Source: Candidozyma auris (taxonomy: Eukaryota > Ascomycota > Pichiomycetes > Serinales > Metschnikowiaceae). From it: a DNA stretch of 64,000 bases. Shown one piece after another: positions 45,786 to 56,840 of the stretch (its first letter is position 1; each line of letters opens with the position of its first letter). The stretch covers positions 620,001-684,000 of the forward strand of contig NC_072812.1 in the NCBI RefSeq assembly GCF_003013715.1. Direction: 5' to 3'. A program made the translations under genes and the position numbers. The notes under the pieces are model-generated. The model saw only the letters and a list, made by a program, of their open reading frames with translations. It had not been told where the DNA came from and searched no databases.

Positions 45786-47555
45786 TTAATGGTGGAACAA
45801 ACGGATAGGGTTCTCAACGTACACCATGTTGTAAGAGTCCGCGGCAGAAAATACTGCCTTGTCCATTACAGAACCAGAAGGAGCAGCGACGAACTTCACA
45901 CCCGATCTGGCGGCTCTGTGCACATTGTCTGGGAATGGGAAGAAAGCGTCTGATGACAAAGCGACACCGTTTAGCTTGTTCATCCACTCCTGTCTCTCTT
46001 CCTCGGTCAATGGGGCAGGAACCTCGGCGAACTTGGACTCGTACTCGCTCTTTTCAGGTTCACTCTTAGGAATCTGATTGGTGACGTACAAGTCGATAGC
46101 GTTGGACTTGTCCGGTCTCTTGACACCCTTGGCCCACTGAAAGCCCAACACTTTAGGGTGCTGTCTCAACCACCAGTTGTCGGCCTTCTCACCAGCCAAT
46201 CTGGTGCAGTGAATTCTCGACTGCTGACCAGCACCCAAACCAATCACCATACCGTTTTTAGCATAGCAGACAGAGTTGGATTGAGTGTACTTCAATGCAA
46301 TTGTAGCAACAGTCAAGTCAACTGTGCCTTGCTCAGTCAATTCCTTGTTTGAGGAGACAATCTCCTTGAAGGAGGAACCCTTGATGATTGCGTCATTTCT
46401 CTTCTGTTGCAAAGTTATACCATATACTTGTCTAGACTCAATAGCATCGGGAGTGAAGTTTGGATCAATCTGCAAGATACAGTATTTACCACCCTTCTTT
46501 TTCCTTAAGATTTCCAAAGCCTCCTCAGAATAGCCTGGAGCAATGACACCGTCGGAGACCTCTTTGGAAATAATTTGGGCAGTTGGGAGGTCAACGATGT
46601 TCGACAACGCAATCCAGTCTCCAAAAGAAGACATTCTGTCGGCTCCTCTGGCTCTGGCGTAAGCGTTGGCCAATGGAGACAAGTTCTCAATGTCCTCGAC
46701 GAAGTAAATCTTTTTCTCAACGTCGGAAAGAGGCAAACCAACTGCAGCACCAGCAGGAGACACGTGCTTGAAAGAAGCGGCAGCCGGCAAGTTCAAGGAT
46801 GCAGACAACTCCTTAACTAAGGGCCATGAGTTCAAAGCGTCCAACAAATTGATGTAACCAGGAGAGCCAGACAAAACCTTGAATGGCAATTCGCCCTGAG
46901 GAACGAAAGCCTGGGCAGGCTTCTGATGGGGGTTGGCACCATATCTCAAGGGCAATTGAGAAACGTTCTCAGAGTACTGCTTTCTGAAGAAATCAGAAAT
47001 GGCAACATCATAATCAGCAGTGTGCTCAAAAGCCTTGAGAGCCAATCTGTTTCTGGTATCAGCAGAAATTTCACCGGACTTTAATTCCTCCAAAAAGACA
47101 GGGTAGTCTTTAGGATCAGATAAGATGGTCACTCTAGCGTGGTTTTTGGCGGCGGCTCTCAATAAAGTGACACCACCAATGTCAATTTCCTCAACTGCTT
47201 CATCAACAGTGACGGCGACCTTGGAAACGGTCTCCTTGAATGGGTACAAGTTGCAGACAACGTAGTCAACCTTCTCAATACCCTGAGCGGCCAAGTCAGC
47301 TTCGTCGTTTTCCAAGTTTCTGGCCAAAATACCACCGTGTACGGCTGGGTGCAAAGTCTTCACTCTACCCCCCAACATCTCAGGAGCATGGGTGATGGAG
47401 GAAACGTCTTCAACAGGGAAACCTGCCTCGCGAACCAACTTGGCAGTTCCACCAGAGGCCAAAATTCTGACATTGGCAGCGGTCAAACCTTTGGCCAAGT
47501 CCAACAATCCGGTTTTATCGTAAACCGACAAAATGGCAGTTTTTGAATGAGCCAT
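45786..47555 (-). CDS. ADE17: bifunctional AICAR transformylase / IMP cyclohydrolase
   Basis: Last two steps of IMP synthesis: formyl transfer to AICAR and ring closure. At 589 aa it matches yeast Ade16/Ade17 (about 592). The N-terminal cyclohydrolase domain ([49 protein letters not shown]) and the C-terminal transformylase ([37 protein letters not shown]) carry their signatures. The frame runs upstream to 47621 but [14 protein letters not shown] at 47555 is the family start. Two Bas1-type sites lie 311 bp upstream. The symbol could be ADE16; many Candida have one gene only. Confidence 0.94.
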   Translation of the reverse strand: MAHSKTAILSVYDKTGLLDLAKGLTAANVRILASGGTAKLVREAGFPVEDVSSITHAPEMLGGRVKTLHPAVHGGILARNLENDEADLAAQGIEKVDYVVCNLYPFKETVSKVAVTVDEAVEEIDIGGVTLLRAAAKNHARVTILSDPKDYPVFLEELKSGEISADTRNRLALKAFEHTADYDVAISDFFRKQYSENVSQLPLRYGANPHQKPAQAFVPQGELPFKVLSGSPGYINLLDALNSWPLVKELSASLNLPAAASFKHVSPAGAAVGLPLSDVEKKIYFVEDIENLSPLANAYARARGADRMSSFGDWIALSNIVDLPTAQIISKEVSDGVIAPGYSEEALEILRKKKGGKYCILQIDPNFTPDAIESRQVYGITLQQKRNDAIIKGSSFKEIVSSNKELTEQGTVDLTVATIALKYTQSNSVCYAKNGMVIGLGAGQQSRIHCTRLAGEKADNWWLRQHPKVLGFQWAKGVKRPDKSNAIDLYVTNQIPKSEPEKSEYESKFAEVPAPLTEEERQEWMNKLNGVALSSDAFFPFPDNVHRAARSGVKFVAAPSGSVMDKAVFSAADSYNMVYVENPIRLFHH

Positions 47556-48314
47556 TTTTATGCGTGTTTTCTTTTGGTAGTGAATTGATGGTTGTCTATC
47601 AAAACCTTGGGATAATCGCAATCAATTGGATGTAAGGAGAGGAAGATTTGCTAATGACTTTCTTAGAAGCAGAACCTGTGTTTCCTTAACGTCAATGAGG
47701 ATGAAGAGCAGGCTAAAGAGACTAATCAAACTGGGATATTTCAGTATATACCAAAAAACCGTGAATGATACCAGATTAATTTTTCCAATTGTGTTCCACC
47801 TCGTTCCTCAATATTAAGGAGGCACGGGTGTTTAGCATAGTGCCATACTTTATTATGCCTGATACGAGTCAGACAATGACTCCGGGCGATAGGAACTCGC
47901 AGAATAGGGTTGATCGTATGACAGTTCAAATCAGATGTTTCATCTGTAGTTCGATGATGTAATACATGTCTCAGAATTTCTGTATTACTTTATCAAATGA
48001 AGCCATTTATTCGTTGCCATCCACGTAAACAAAATCAACTCCCTCCACGATAAGACGAGGCGTGATAACGGAAAATCAAGGACTCATCGTCAATAGATAG
48101 CTGACAGGTATTTTCACAATAATCTGGCAAATATAAAATAAATCCCTGTATATCAAAAGTAAAACTGTCCGTATGGCTATTGAGTGAGTTCGAGTAATCT
48201 TGTCAACTAAATAATTTCTACGCATACAAATCATCTTACAAGATGCTGTTCATACTTTCAATACACAAATGAATGGCACCAATAAGCTGCTTGAAAATCC
48301 TAGTGATGGGCTGC
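47556..48314. other. ADE17 promoter and RPL15 3' region
   Basis: 759 bp without a gene. It carries the TGACTC pair at 47866 and an 8-bp inverted repeat (GTAATACA at 47959-47966 and its complement at 47981-47988). Confidence 0.5.
47866..47882. promoter_or_regulatory. Inverted pair of Bas1-type TGACTC sites upstream of ADE17
   Basis: GAGTCA-GACAA-TGACTC: two perfect TGACTC hexamers facing each other with a 5-bp gap, about 311 bp upstream of the ADE17 ATG. In S. cerevisiae Bas1/Bas2 use TGACTC to turn on adenine genes; the pair position here is suggestive. Confidence 0.5.
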
Positions 48315-48929
48315 TTAAGATCTGTATCTCCACAAGGACAAAGTGTTGTGCTTCTTCCAAGTGTGACGACGGCCAGCCTTGGTGTTGTTGTACAAGTGAC
48401 CCTTGGCAATACCTCTGGACTTCTTGCCAGCGGAAGTAAGACCTCTAGCTTCTCTGTGCTTGTGAACTGGGTTAACAATCCAGTTGTATCTTGGGTCTCT
48501 TCTGATGGCATTGTGAGATGGGTCCACACAAATGACCTCGTAGTACTTGTAGGTGGAGTCCTGGTTCACCCAGTAAGAATTCAACACTCTCAAGTTGGCA
48601 GCTCTTCTACCAACTCTTTCCTCGGCGGTCACTCTCAAGGACTTCTGGTACTTGAGCTGAGTGACACCCTGGTTGGTTGGCTTACCGTAGGTGGCTCCCT
48701 TTGGCACAGGTCTCTTTCTACCACCTCTTCTAACTCTGATACGGAAGATGACGAAACCCTGCTTGGCCTTGTAACCCAATCTTCTGGCCTTGTCTGGTCT
48801 AGATGGTCTGGAAGCTCTGTGGATGACGTTTCTCTGTCTGTACTCCCAACATCTGACTCTCAACAAGAATCTAGCGACATCAGACTGCTTTTTTCTCTGC
48901 AATTCTTCCAAGTATTTGTAAGCACCCAT
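48315..48929 (-). CDS. RPL15: 60S ribosomal protein eL15
   Basis: Universal eukaryotic large-subunit protein, 204 aa (yeast 204). It runs from [20 protein letters not shown] to [11 protein letters not shown] and is intact, with the [13 protein letters not shown] and [19 protein letters not shown] motifs. There is no intron. Codon use is strongly biased, with no in-frame CUG that I noted. A poly-A run on the coding strand (about 48971-48984) lies just upstream. The Cbf1-type inverted pair and the Tbf1-type site 100-160 bp upstream match a Candida ribosomal-protein promoter. Confidence 0.97.
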
Positions 48930-49030
48930 TTTAGTTTAGTGGTAGATGAGATGTTAAGCACCTTTGAAGGTTTTTTTTTTTTTTCACCGAGACGCACGCA
49001 GCGAGGTCACAGACGGGTAACCCCTTGGTA

Positions 49031-49067
49031 GCACGTGACTTTTGAATCTTTTGTTTGAGTCACGTGC
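49031..49067. promoter_or_regulatory. Inverted Cbf1-type E-box pair upstream of RPL15
   Basis: GCACGTGAC at 49031-49039 and its reverse complement GTCACGTGC at 49059-49067, about 102-138 bp before the ATG. CUG-clade ribosomal-protein genes use Cbf1 in this way. Confidence 0.6.
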
Positions 49068-49083
49068 GTAATTGATGGCTCGA

Positions 49084-49090
49084 GCCCTAA
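49084..49090. promoter_or_regulatory. Tbf1-type site (GCCCTAA) upstream of RPL15
   Basis: Matches RCCCTAA, the Tbf1 motif that marks Candida ribosomal-protein promoters; 155 bp upstream of the RPL15 ATG and 17 bp from the E-box pair. Confidence 0.55.
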
Positions 49091-50338
49091 TGCCTTTTAT
49101 TCCGGTATCTGCGAAAACGGCATCTAACATCGGAGTGGCTAAAAGCACTTAGCTGCAAAAGGACCTCTGCATGACTTACGCCGTATGCGTACAGACATTA
49201 TAATTGTGGCCCCACCAATAATTCTTAGTGTCCACGTCTCCTCACGAGTCCACATATAGGGCTCGACAAAGAGACTTTTTTGAGTTCCGAAAACTCTGCA
49301 AAGGATCGCCACCTATGGTGATATAGAAAGTCATTGTGAGATATTATACACTGGGCGCAAGGCTACGTTATTTGTTGGGCGCTGAGAGGCAGCCTGAGTC
49401 GATTTAGTCTTCCGACCTGCCTATTCTGGTAAGGACCGCCCACACCGTTTGAAGTGCTGGTCATGTCCCTGGCCTGTCAAGTAATTTTGAGAAGTATTTG
49501 CTCGCAAGACACAAAGGTCGTGACCAATCAAGAGCGGAACGGATAAACGTCTATTGACACATTGCATTGTTGAGACTTTGGGGGTGCCAAAGTAAATCTA
49601 TCAGGCGCATGTTGTAAGTTATCTATTTTTATCTCTATTACTGTTAAATCACTCCTGGTCCTTGTAATTATTCCGATGGCCACTTAGGGTATTGTGGGAG
49701 GCAAGTTTTCGTCAAGTAATCTTTGTTTCTATCATTGAGCTTTTTTTCTTTTATTCAAATTCGAAGCGTGACAGAACATTGAGTCTGTGTTGGAACCCAA
49801 CAAGCCCACCTTACGGATTGCCAAATCCAGAAACCGCACAATACCCAAGAGCACGGCAATTGGGCGTAAAGGCACAGCAGGTTCCTGAATAATCCTACAT
49901 GGGGACTGGGGTATACCGCAACACGAACAGAAGGTTATTACTGAACGATGGAGGTGGTGCGCTTTCTCCTCACCGTAATTCGGATCATCTCTTCTCGTAT
50001 TCCTTGGCTTAGTTTTTCCGGGTACGTAAATGATGAAGCAAGGGGAAAAGTCTGCTGTCATTCATCATGCATCCTGTCCAAGGTGCGTTCCTTGCGTCAT
50101 GCATGGAAGTAGCGGGCCAGTCGCCTCGCCTAGAATTATGCACCCTCAGCTCAATACGGAAGGCAGATGAGATAACTATGTGAGCCAGACGTGGGCCGAT
50201 GCTTTTACGACAAATCTACGACTGGTACTTTCCTGCGGAAAAACTGTGCCACCAAAAAAAGTAGCAGGTGTCACTTGCGACCTGTCGATCCCCCCCCCCC
50301 CTTCCCGAAACTCATCTTATCAACAATGTCAGATATTT

Positions 50339-50372
50339 GAAATTCTTAGGGTCCTGAAATTCTTAGGGTCCT
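50339..50372. repeat. 17-bp perfect tandem duplication with TTAGGG
   Basis: Two adjacent copies of GAAATTCTTAGGGTCCT with no mismatch, each with a TTAGGG (Tbf1-like) core. About 1 kb upstream of the zinc-finger gene. Confidence 0.85.
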
Positions 50373-51423
50373 CATATTTCTTCTCAAGAGTAGTGGAAAG
50401 CTGTAGGCCTTGATATCTTCCATGACACCTGCAAAGAATCCATTCACCATTGTGCTTACCGAACCCATTCCCCCCTATTCTACTGTTTGCCCCACACCAC
50501 CCGTTGTGTAATTTTTCCAGCGTACATATTTACGGGCAGTTAAGTTTTTCTTGATCTGCCTTATGTGCGTCTACTGCGGCGACACTAAGCGCTCGGCACC
50601 CGTATATCTCCAGGCCACGCCTCATGGCGTATATTCAACGCTCCAAGGCTTACTCGTTCTATCGGCGCAGTGGGAAAAGTCAGCGTTTCTTTTTGACCTC
50701 GTTGTTGACCGGACTAACTCAAACACTTAAACTTTTACCTACGATAGCCATCGTCTGTGAAGTACCTGCTTCCGTGCAATCGAGCACGAAAAGAAATTTT
50801 AAGCTTCGTTGAGAAGTCGCATTTACCGCCTAACACCTTTTTCTCCAAAAAATTTCAACAAGAGTCTTCAATGCGGCCAACCTTCAACTTCTCAGCATTT
50901 TGATGCTAGATCCTTCATTCCCCGGTGCCTTATGCGAGATCTCCATTCGGGGTGAATAAATAAGAATCTTACAAGATGGGTCTGTGCGTCCGCGTGCATA
51001 GCCTTCTCGCAACTACATATGTCGGTTGTGCGCACAGCAGTGGAACCCTCTGGGACTTGCATGGGGAGTGACGCTGAAGGTACATGCGAGTAACAGTCCG
51101 AAGCGCTATTCAGGGAAGTCGTTGGCTACCTGCGTAGGTATAAATAGGAGGTCTCATTTCGCCGATTCTGGACAAATTTTTAAGAAAATGAGGTTAGCCA
51201 GCTATTTGAACTGTGTACACTTTGTCGTCCACAGAAGCCTGAATAATTGTATTCAATTTGTTTGAACTGGGTATTTATTCAGACATTACTTCTTCACCCC
51301 ACTTCAACACAGAACCCATACATCCTGAGTCATTTCAAAGCAACCGGTGACAGACTGCTGTCGTTTGCATCGTTGTTTCGATTTCCCATCGATTCGACTC
51401 ACCTGACTTCTACACCCTGGGTA

Positions 51424-52431
51424 ATGCCAGACGAGCAGCATCACCCTGCTGACTGGTCATCCGAGCAGTACTTCTCAGATTACAGGCAATCTGCTTCAGA
51501 AACAGCGAATATGACGTCTTACTATCAAGCTTATAATCATGGCCTACTGACTCTGCAATTTGAGAGCCAACATCCTCTGGATGAACAAACTTCGCTGCAT
51601 TTCGGCCATCGGGAAGAATTCACCTCGACGGTCTCCTATGGGCTCCCTTAATACTCTTTTAGAAATCAACAGCATCAAGACTTAACTCATAGTCCAACTG
51701 CGCAATTCTCGTACGGCGATAGAGCCTATGCTGGTGCATACGAGTCGGTGGTCCATGAGGCGCCTCTTACAAGGGTTATTTCGGAGAGTCTGGTGATGAA
51801 TGACCCACGTACTCAGCATAGTCAATTTAGACAGCCTTATTCTTATCATCCTGGCCTACGCTCTGAAAATGCCTCAGATGAACTGTCGGAAGGAGCTTCG
51901 CCAGAACAACTTGTAGGAAGCGAGTCAAGCTTTCAAGAACCATCCACATCAAACCCTTTAAAAGTACCCAACAATTTTGGACTGATGTCCTACCCAGATA
52001 TGACCACTATGGTGAACTCAGAAGCCAACATTCCGCTTCCGATGGTTGAGACGACTTTCGTCGACCCTTCCAAGTGCTTAGTTTGCGGTAAAAAAATCCT
52101 AAGAGACATGACAAGACACATGTGGACCCATCAAAAAGAAAAGCGTTTCAAATGTGTTTTCCCTAGAAGCAGCTGCCAACATAGATCGGGGCTGTTTAAT
52201 AGACGGTACGACTTCAAGAAGCATCTTCTCAACAACCATTTTATTTACGACGATATATCAGCACGCAAGGAGCATAATCTACGAGAGAAACTCACACAAT
52301 GGGGTACCTGTCAGTGTGGACAGAGATTTTTGTCGGGAGACTGGTTGAGTGAACATATCTTGACCAAAGACGAAAACAAAAAATGTCCTGCTCTACGAAA
52401 CCATGAACAGCTGCATGAATATAATATTTAG
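51424..52431 (+). pseudogene. Stp-type zinc-finger regulator gene interrupted by one in-frame TAA
   Basis: From the ATG at 51424 the frame runs 75 codons to a TAA at 51649-51651, then stays open in the same frame with no other stop to 52431. Downstream it encodes a DNA-binding domain: CLVCGKKILRDMTRHMWTH (Cx2C...Hx3H), CVFPRSSCQHRSGLFNRRYD-FKKHLLNNH, and CQCGQRFLSGDWLSEHIL. This is the Stp architecture of three unequal fingers and is close to the gene at 54957. The first half is Ser/Gln/His-rich, as in activator domains. A CAA-to-TAA change would explain the stop. A shorter protein could begin at the in-frame ATG at 51796, which keeps the fingers. It may be a strain-specific pseudogene, a read-through gene or a sequencing error. 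Confidence 0.65.
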
Positions 52432-52509
52432 TCAATAGAAGTATCGAGGATCATCGTTAACAAGATATAAAACTGAAAACATAGTATCATTAGTAAATCA
52501 GGCAGCAGA

Positions 52510-53205
52510 CTACTTTAGGGACTTGAAAAGAGTAATAAGCTCCTTTCCTCCCACAACTTTGACCTTTGGTTCCTCCGCAGGCTCCTCTGAGGACTGCTCG
52601 AGAGATTCCTCAGCCAAATGAACGGCTACTTTACCGACCTCACTGCCGTAGATAGGATAAAATAGGTTGTTGCCGATGAAGGTGTTGTGGAAAAACTTCA
52701 ACGTTCCCGCAGACAAGTCATTGAGAAAGCCCTTAGGCTTCTCACGCTCTCCCAACAAGGGCCCAGGACGCAAAATGATGGTGTGGGGGAACTTGAGAGC
52801 AATTACATCATCCTCCAAGCGGCCCTTTGTCTTGAGATACAACAAAGGGGACAGGCTATTTGCGCCGACAGAAGATACGAGAACAAAAGTCTTGACGCCA
52901 GCCTCTTTAGCTGCCTTGGCGATTTCCAAGTTGAGGTCATGATCGATCTCCACAAATCTTTTGGCAGAGCCAGCTGCCGCTCTTGTGGTGGCCAACGCAG
53001 AGAAAAGCACCGAGGCCTTGGCAGAGGAAATGATGTCTTTATATTTGGCGGGGTCTGCCTCGACTATTTTGTTGAGTTTGTCCGAGACGAAGTCGAAATC
53101 ACGACGAGTCACCGTGGTGATGTTACTGAACTTTGCCAGAGCAACTGAAGTTTTGAGGATTTCATTTCCGCAGAGGCCGGTTGCACCAAAGATTAATGCT
53201 GACAT
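52510..53205 (-). CDS. FMP52: mitochondrial outer-membrane NAD(P)-binding protein
   Basis: A 231-aa short-chain atypical reductase like yeast Fmp52 (231 aa). The glycine motif GATGLCGNEIL begins the protein and FVLVSSVGANSLSPLLYLKTKG is the Y-x3-K area (YLKTK) of the fold. RPGPLLGEREKPKGF is the family segment near substrate. Its reaction is unknown. The frame extends upstream to 53361 but the family start MSALIFGATG is at 53205. It lies between two Stp-type genes. Confidence 0.87.
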   Translation of the reverse strand: MSALIFGATGLCGNEILKTSVALAKFSNITTVTRRDFDFVSDKLNKIVEADPAKYKDIISSAKASVLFSALATTRAAAGSAKRFVEIDHDLNLEIAKAAKEAGVKTFVLVSSVGANSLSPLLYLKTKGRLEDDVIALKFPHTIILRPGPLLGEREKPKGFLNDLSAGTLKFFHNTFIGNNLFYPIYGSEVGKVAVHLAEESLEQSSEEPAEEPKVKVVGGKELITLFKSLK

Positions 53206-54956
53206 TATAAAGAATTGCTTGTTGAAATATTTGAGGATGTGTGTTGGGTGACACGAGTAGTTAAAAAGCAGAAGTGGCAAAGACGACGGGTTAGGGAGTG
53301 CGTTAGTTGGTGCGTAGTGATGCCACACTAGACAGGGAGGGCTGACGTACAGTCGCAACACAGCACTAAACCGAGTGAACAGTTGCTTTGTAGGACCCTT
53401 GCAATTCTAGTCCCCAGCGAGTATCCTTCGTAAAATCTTCGTCTTTCTGCTTATTGCATGCACCGTAACTGTGCTTCGAGGCGCTTTCACAGGACACGCT
53501 TGATCGTATGATATTTGCTTTTTGTACGTCTTCCAGTGAGGCGCCGTGATGCGTAGGTACTTTTTCGGCCTGGCCAACGGATGCAGACGTGAAGGACCTT
53601 CAGATGAGTGCACCGCTAAGAGCGGAGGGCACAGGGCCACAAACATGAAAAGGGGGATATAGAAGAAGGCGGTCTTTTATTTTTTTTTCTAAAGACCTGG
53701 GTTCGGTAATACGCCCAACCTACTTTGTGGGGCCACCTTGACGTCACCAGCAACGTACTAATATCCACTTTTTCAATGCCTCACAGAAAAGACAGCCAAT
53801 TGTTAAATTCAGTCAAAAGTACCAACTAGCAGCGTATTTATCACTCACTCCACATCGTCAGTTGCACTAGCACTGAACAATTGTCGGCTTCAATAAGGAA
53901 CGATATTGCCTTGATTGGTCCTGTGTGAAATGTTAAGATCCACTTTCGTTCAGTTTTCCCTTGAATTTTTCCCCTCAACTATACGTTTTTAACACCTTGT
54001 GCCTCTCGGGTGCTGGTGTCCGGCTCTGGGCCCAGCCAGAATCCCCACTCGCGAATGCGCGGTCTAGCGCTAGAAATCAAATTAAAATGTCGCTTTTTTT
54101 TTTTTTTCTCGCCTCCTACCATCGGGCATGCCTGAACCCTTGCGCACTCTTGAAGCAAGAATTTGCGAAAGATCAAGATTGAACTGTGAGGCACAAAAAT
54201 GCCCGCTGCTATCTGAGATCGTGGAATCACACCAACACTGGTGAGTTCACTTTCTAAAATTCTGTGATGAAACACATTGGAAGCGCTTTTTGACTATTCT
54301 GATTTTCCTCATCCTCTCATCGACGATGGCACTTCTTATATCTCGCTGACGCTGGCCTTACCTAACCGGGCACTATCTGTAATGGAGGCTAACTTAGGCC
54401 CAGGTTCCATGCATGCGTGCCCGTAAACTTGAACGCCTCTTCCAAAAGGTGCGATTGAGTTTATCCGAGGTGTAAGTCGCCTGCGCAAAGAAACGAGATA
54501 TTGGTGATTTTAACTTTTTAACTTTTGCTTTCGATTCCCTCCAGGTCGGGGGTTCCGACTTTGCATTCCATTCCTCTTGGCTATGTTGCCTGGCTGCAGC
54601 CACGTGACCAGAGCGCACTCTGGTATCACCGAGTTTTCCTCACAGAGGACGAAATTCGTGGAAAGCAACTCATCTTCTTTTTTGGTCGATACAGGTCCCC
54701 CTGCTAAAGCCGCCGAGGATCAAGTGACCAAACCTGCCCTAAAACGCCTGTCGTATTCCCTCGACTCCGCCTGTGCTGTGCAATCTCGAGCTGCATATTT
54801 TTCTTTCCGCAGACAAATCTTCCACTTTCGATCATTTCTTATTACGGTGGTGAGTTCAGCACATCTCGAAGCTTCTGGTACTGAATAGTGCAAGGGTAAC
54901 CTAACTAGCTATCTTCGAGGCTTCCTTCATATTCTTTGTTCACTTCTTTTAAACCC
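53206..54956. other. Long divergent region between FMP52 and the second Stp-type gene
   Basis: About 1.75 kb with no supported gene. It has T tracts (about 53680 and 54097) and a CACGTGAC site at 54601-54608. The long upstream region resembles that of the other zinc-finger gene in size only. Confidence 0.5.
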
Positions 54957-56840
54957 ATGTCTCAAGTCAAACAGGCCCATATTCCCCATTTTCAACCGCT
55001 CCCTGCAATGGACCTGAAACACGGCGATTTTCTTCGTCAGAACTCGTTGGACTTGCTGCATTTTCAGTCGGGACCAATTTCCGCGCCAGCGGTGCCGTCA
55101 ACAGGTGATGACTACTTTAGTTTCCAGCTACCTAGTCAATCGGCCGCCGGCGTGGAAAAGAACCGTCCGTCACATCAACATGAGCATACAGGTGCTGGCT
55201 CACAGTATGCTCCTCCTCCACACCAGCCTCCTCACATCAATCTATGGAAACCACATTCCCCAGTCGTCCAGAAGAATCGTGGCCATCTAAATGCCAGGCA
55301 AAGGATTTCTTCTGACAAAAGAATTCGTCACAAATCGCGTCTATCGAACTCCATCACTCATGATGGAAAAATTGCTGATGGTGATGAATCGTCTCCTGCT
55401 GTTCTAAGCTATTCCTCGGAGTCAAACAATCAAGACAATGAACAACTGAAGTCCAAATCGCCCGCAAAACGCAAAAATAACCCCGGCTTCCGTATTCCCC
55501 TCGATAACCTACAACCTTCAAATCCAGTCTCTCATTTCCAACAGCCTACGCACATCGGACTTGGAGCTGTTGGCTCCATCGGTTCTGAATCTAACCTCGA
55601 CCTCACCTATCAAAACATGAAAATCTCAGACCCTGATGTGTACTTTCATCGAAACGGCGGTGAATGGGACAGCGGTCAGGAGAATGTCACTCCGCTCATG
55701 AATCCTCCAGCTACCAATGAGTTGGGCTATTTTGGAGCCTTCGAAGTTCCCGTAAGCGATAAGGATGCCAGTTTCAATGCTCTTGATACCGGAATGCCAT
55801 CTGGTTATCTTTCGCTTCCAAGAGACGCGGAGCGGTCCAGTGTCACAAAGAGTGATGACAATAGTACTGACTTCGATGAATTTGCTGCAATACCCTTTGA
55901 TAGCTTTGTGCCAATTCAGGAGTCATTCGACGACTTCAGCCTGAGTGTAACGAATTTCGAGAATCAATTTGACGAACTGGGTTTTTCTCATCAGCACCCT
56001 AGTCACACACTGTTTGACAGTGGAGGACATGTTCCTGTTGTTGGCGAGTATCTTCAGCACGCTCAACGTCATAGTCATTCGAATCTTCATTTAAACCAAC
56101 ACTCACATTCACAATTACAATCACACGCTCCTCAATCTCAGCTCCGAAACCTTGGTTCTGAGCAGGTGTCGTACCCTCCTAGAGCTGTTAATCAACTGGA
56201 TGTGCCCAACGCCATGCGTCACACTGGGTATAACTCTACTATGCAATATGGTAATCAAGATCATTACCAGCTGTTCAAAGCAGACGCATCACCTAAGCCG
56301 CGAAGTCTTTTCGTCAGTCGTCCCATTTTGGAACGATCACAATCTGCGCAGAGTGCTGTGCCTCCAGTTATCAAGTCAGAGGTCAAAAAGAAGAAGAAGT
56401 CTTCAAGAGTTGTGATCTGTCCAATATGTGAAAAGCATATCAGTAGAGATTTCACTAGACATGCACGTATCCACAATGAAGTCGGTCGTTTCCAGTGCGT
56501 GTTCCCCAGAAATACCTGCTCACACAAATCAGGAAAGTTCAACAGACCTTACGACTACAAGAAACATTTGCTCAATGTGCACTTCACTTTCGATGATCCA
56601 AAGATTCGTTTAGCCCCGAACTTGAAGGAGAAATTGCTTGTCTATGGTCTGTGCAACTCCTGCGGTCAAAGGTTTCTTGGAAATGATTGGCTTGAGGAGC
56701 ATGTGCTCAATACAGACAAAGGCAAGCGATGCCAGAAGCTACAAACAGACATCGAAGTTGATCAAAAAGCTTTACATGCCACGGATAATCTTGAAGAAGA
56801 TAATTTTGCGCTTTTCATAAAGGAGGAGAACCTGGACTGA
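54957..56840 (+). CDS. Stp-type zinc-finger transcription factor
   Basis: A 627-aa predicted regulator. The N-terminal 450 residues are low-complexity (Ser, Gln, His and Asn-rich; HSHSNLHLNQHSHSQLQSH) with acidic patches such as FDEFAAIPFDSFVPIQESFD, likely activator. Residues about 480-590 are the DNA-binding domain: CPICEKHISRDFTRHARIH, CVFPRNTCSHKSGKFNRPYD with KKHLLNVH, and CNSCGQRFLGNDWLEEHVL. This resembles the Stp1-Stp4 family of S. cerevisiae; a Stp3/Stp4-like identity is likely but not certain. I chose the first ATG (54957); 55008 is a second option. Its paralogue lies beyond FMP52. Confidence 0.75.
   Translation: MSQVKQAHIPHFQPLPAMDLKHGDFLRQNSLDLLHFQSGPISAPAVPSTGDDYFSFQLPSQSAAGVEKNRPSHQHEHTGAGSQYAPPPHQPPHINLWKPHSPVVQKNRGHLNARQRISSDKRIRHKSRLSNSITHDGKIADGDESSPAVLSYSSESNNQDNEQLKSKSPAKRKNNPGFRIPLDNLQPSNPVSHFQQPTHIGLGAVGSIGSESNLDLTYQNMKISDPDVYFHRNGGEWDSGQENVTPLMNPPATNELGYFGAFEVPVSDKDASFNALDTGMPSGYLSLPRDAERSSVTKSDDNSTDFDEFAAIPFDSFVPIQESFDDFSLSVTNFENQFDELGFSHQHPSHTLFDSGGHVPVVGEYLQHAQRHSHSNLHLNQHSHSQLQSHAPQSQLRNLGSEQVSYPPRAVNQLDVPNAMRHTGYNSTMQYGNQDHYQLFKADASPKPRSLFVSRPILERSQSAQSAVPPVIKSEVKKKKKSSRVVICPICEKHISRDFTRHARIHNEVGRFQCVFPRNTCSHKSGKFNRPYDYKKHLLNVHFTFDDPKIRLAPNLKEKLLVYGLCNSCGQRFLGNDWLEEHVLNTDKGKRCQKLQTDIEVDQKALHATDNLEEDNFALFIKEENLD

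Larger units (their letters stand above)
48930..51423. other. Long divergent region between RPL15 and the first Stp-type gene
   Basis: About 2.5 kb with no supported gene; short open frames such as 49732-50061 on - have no recognisable content. It holds the RPL15 promoter (49031-49090), a 12-bp C run at 50290-50301 and a 17-bp perfect tandem duplication at 50339-50372. A long regulatory region before a transcription-factor gene is the simple reading; an unrecognised non-coding RNA is possible. Confidence 0.5.

Noticed and set aside
49732..50061. 109-codon open frame on - in the 2.5 kb region
   Set aside because: No recognisable motif; composition looks non-coding.
50290..50301. 12-bp C run
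   Set aside because: A simple homopolymer; may be a sequencing artefact and needs no function.
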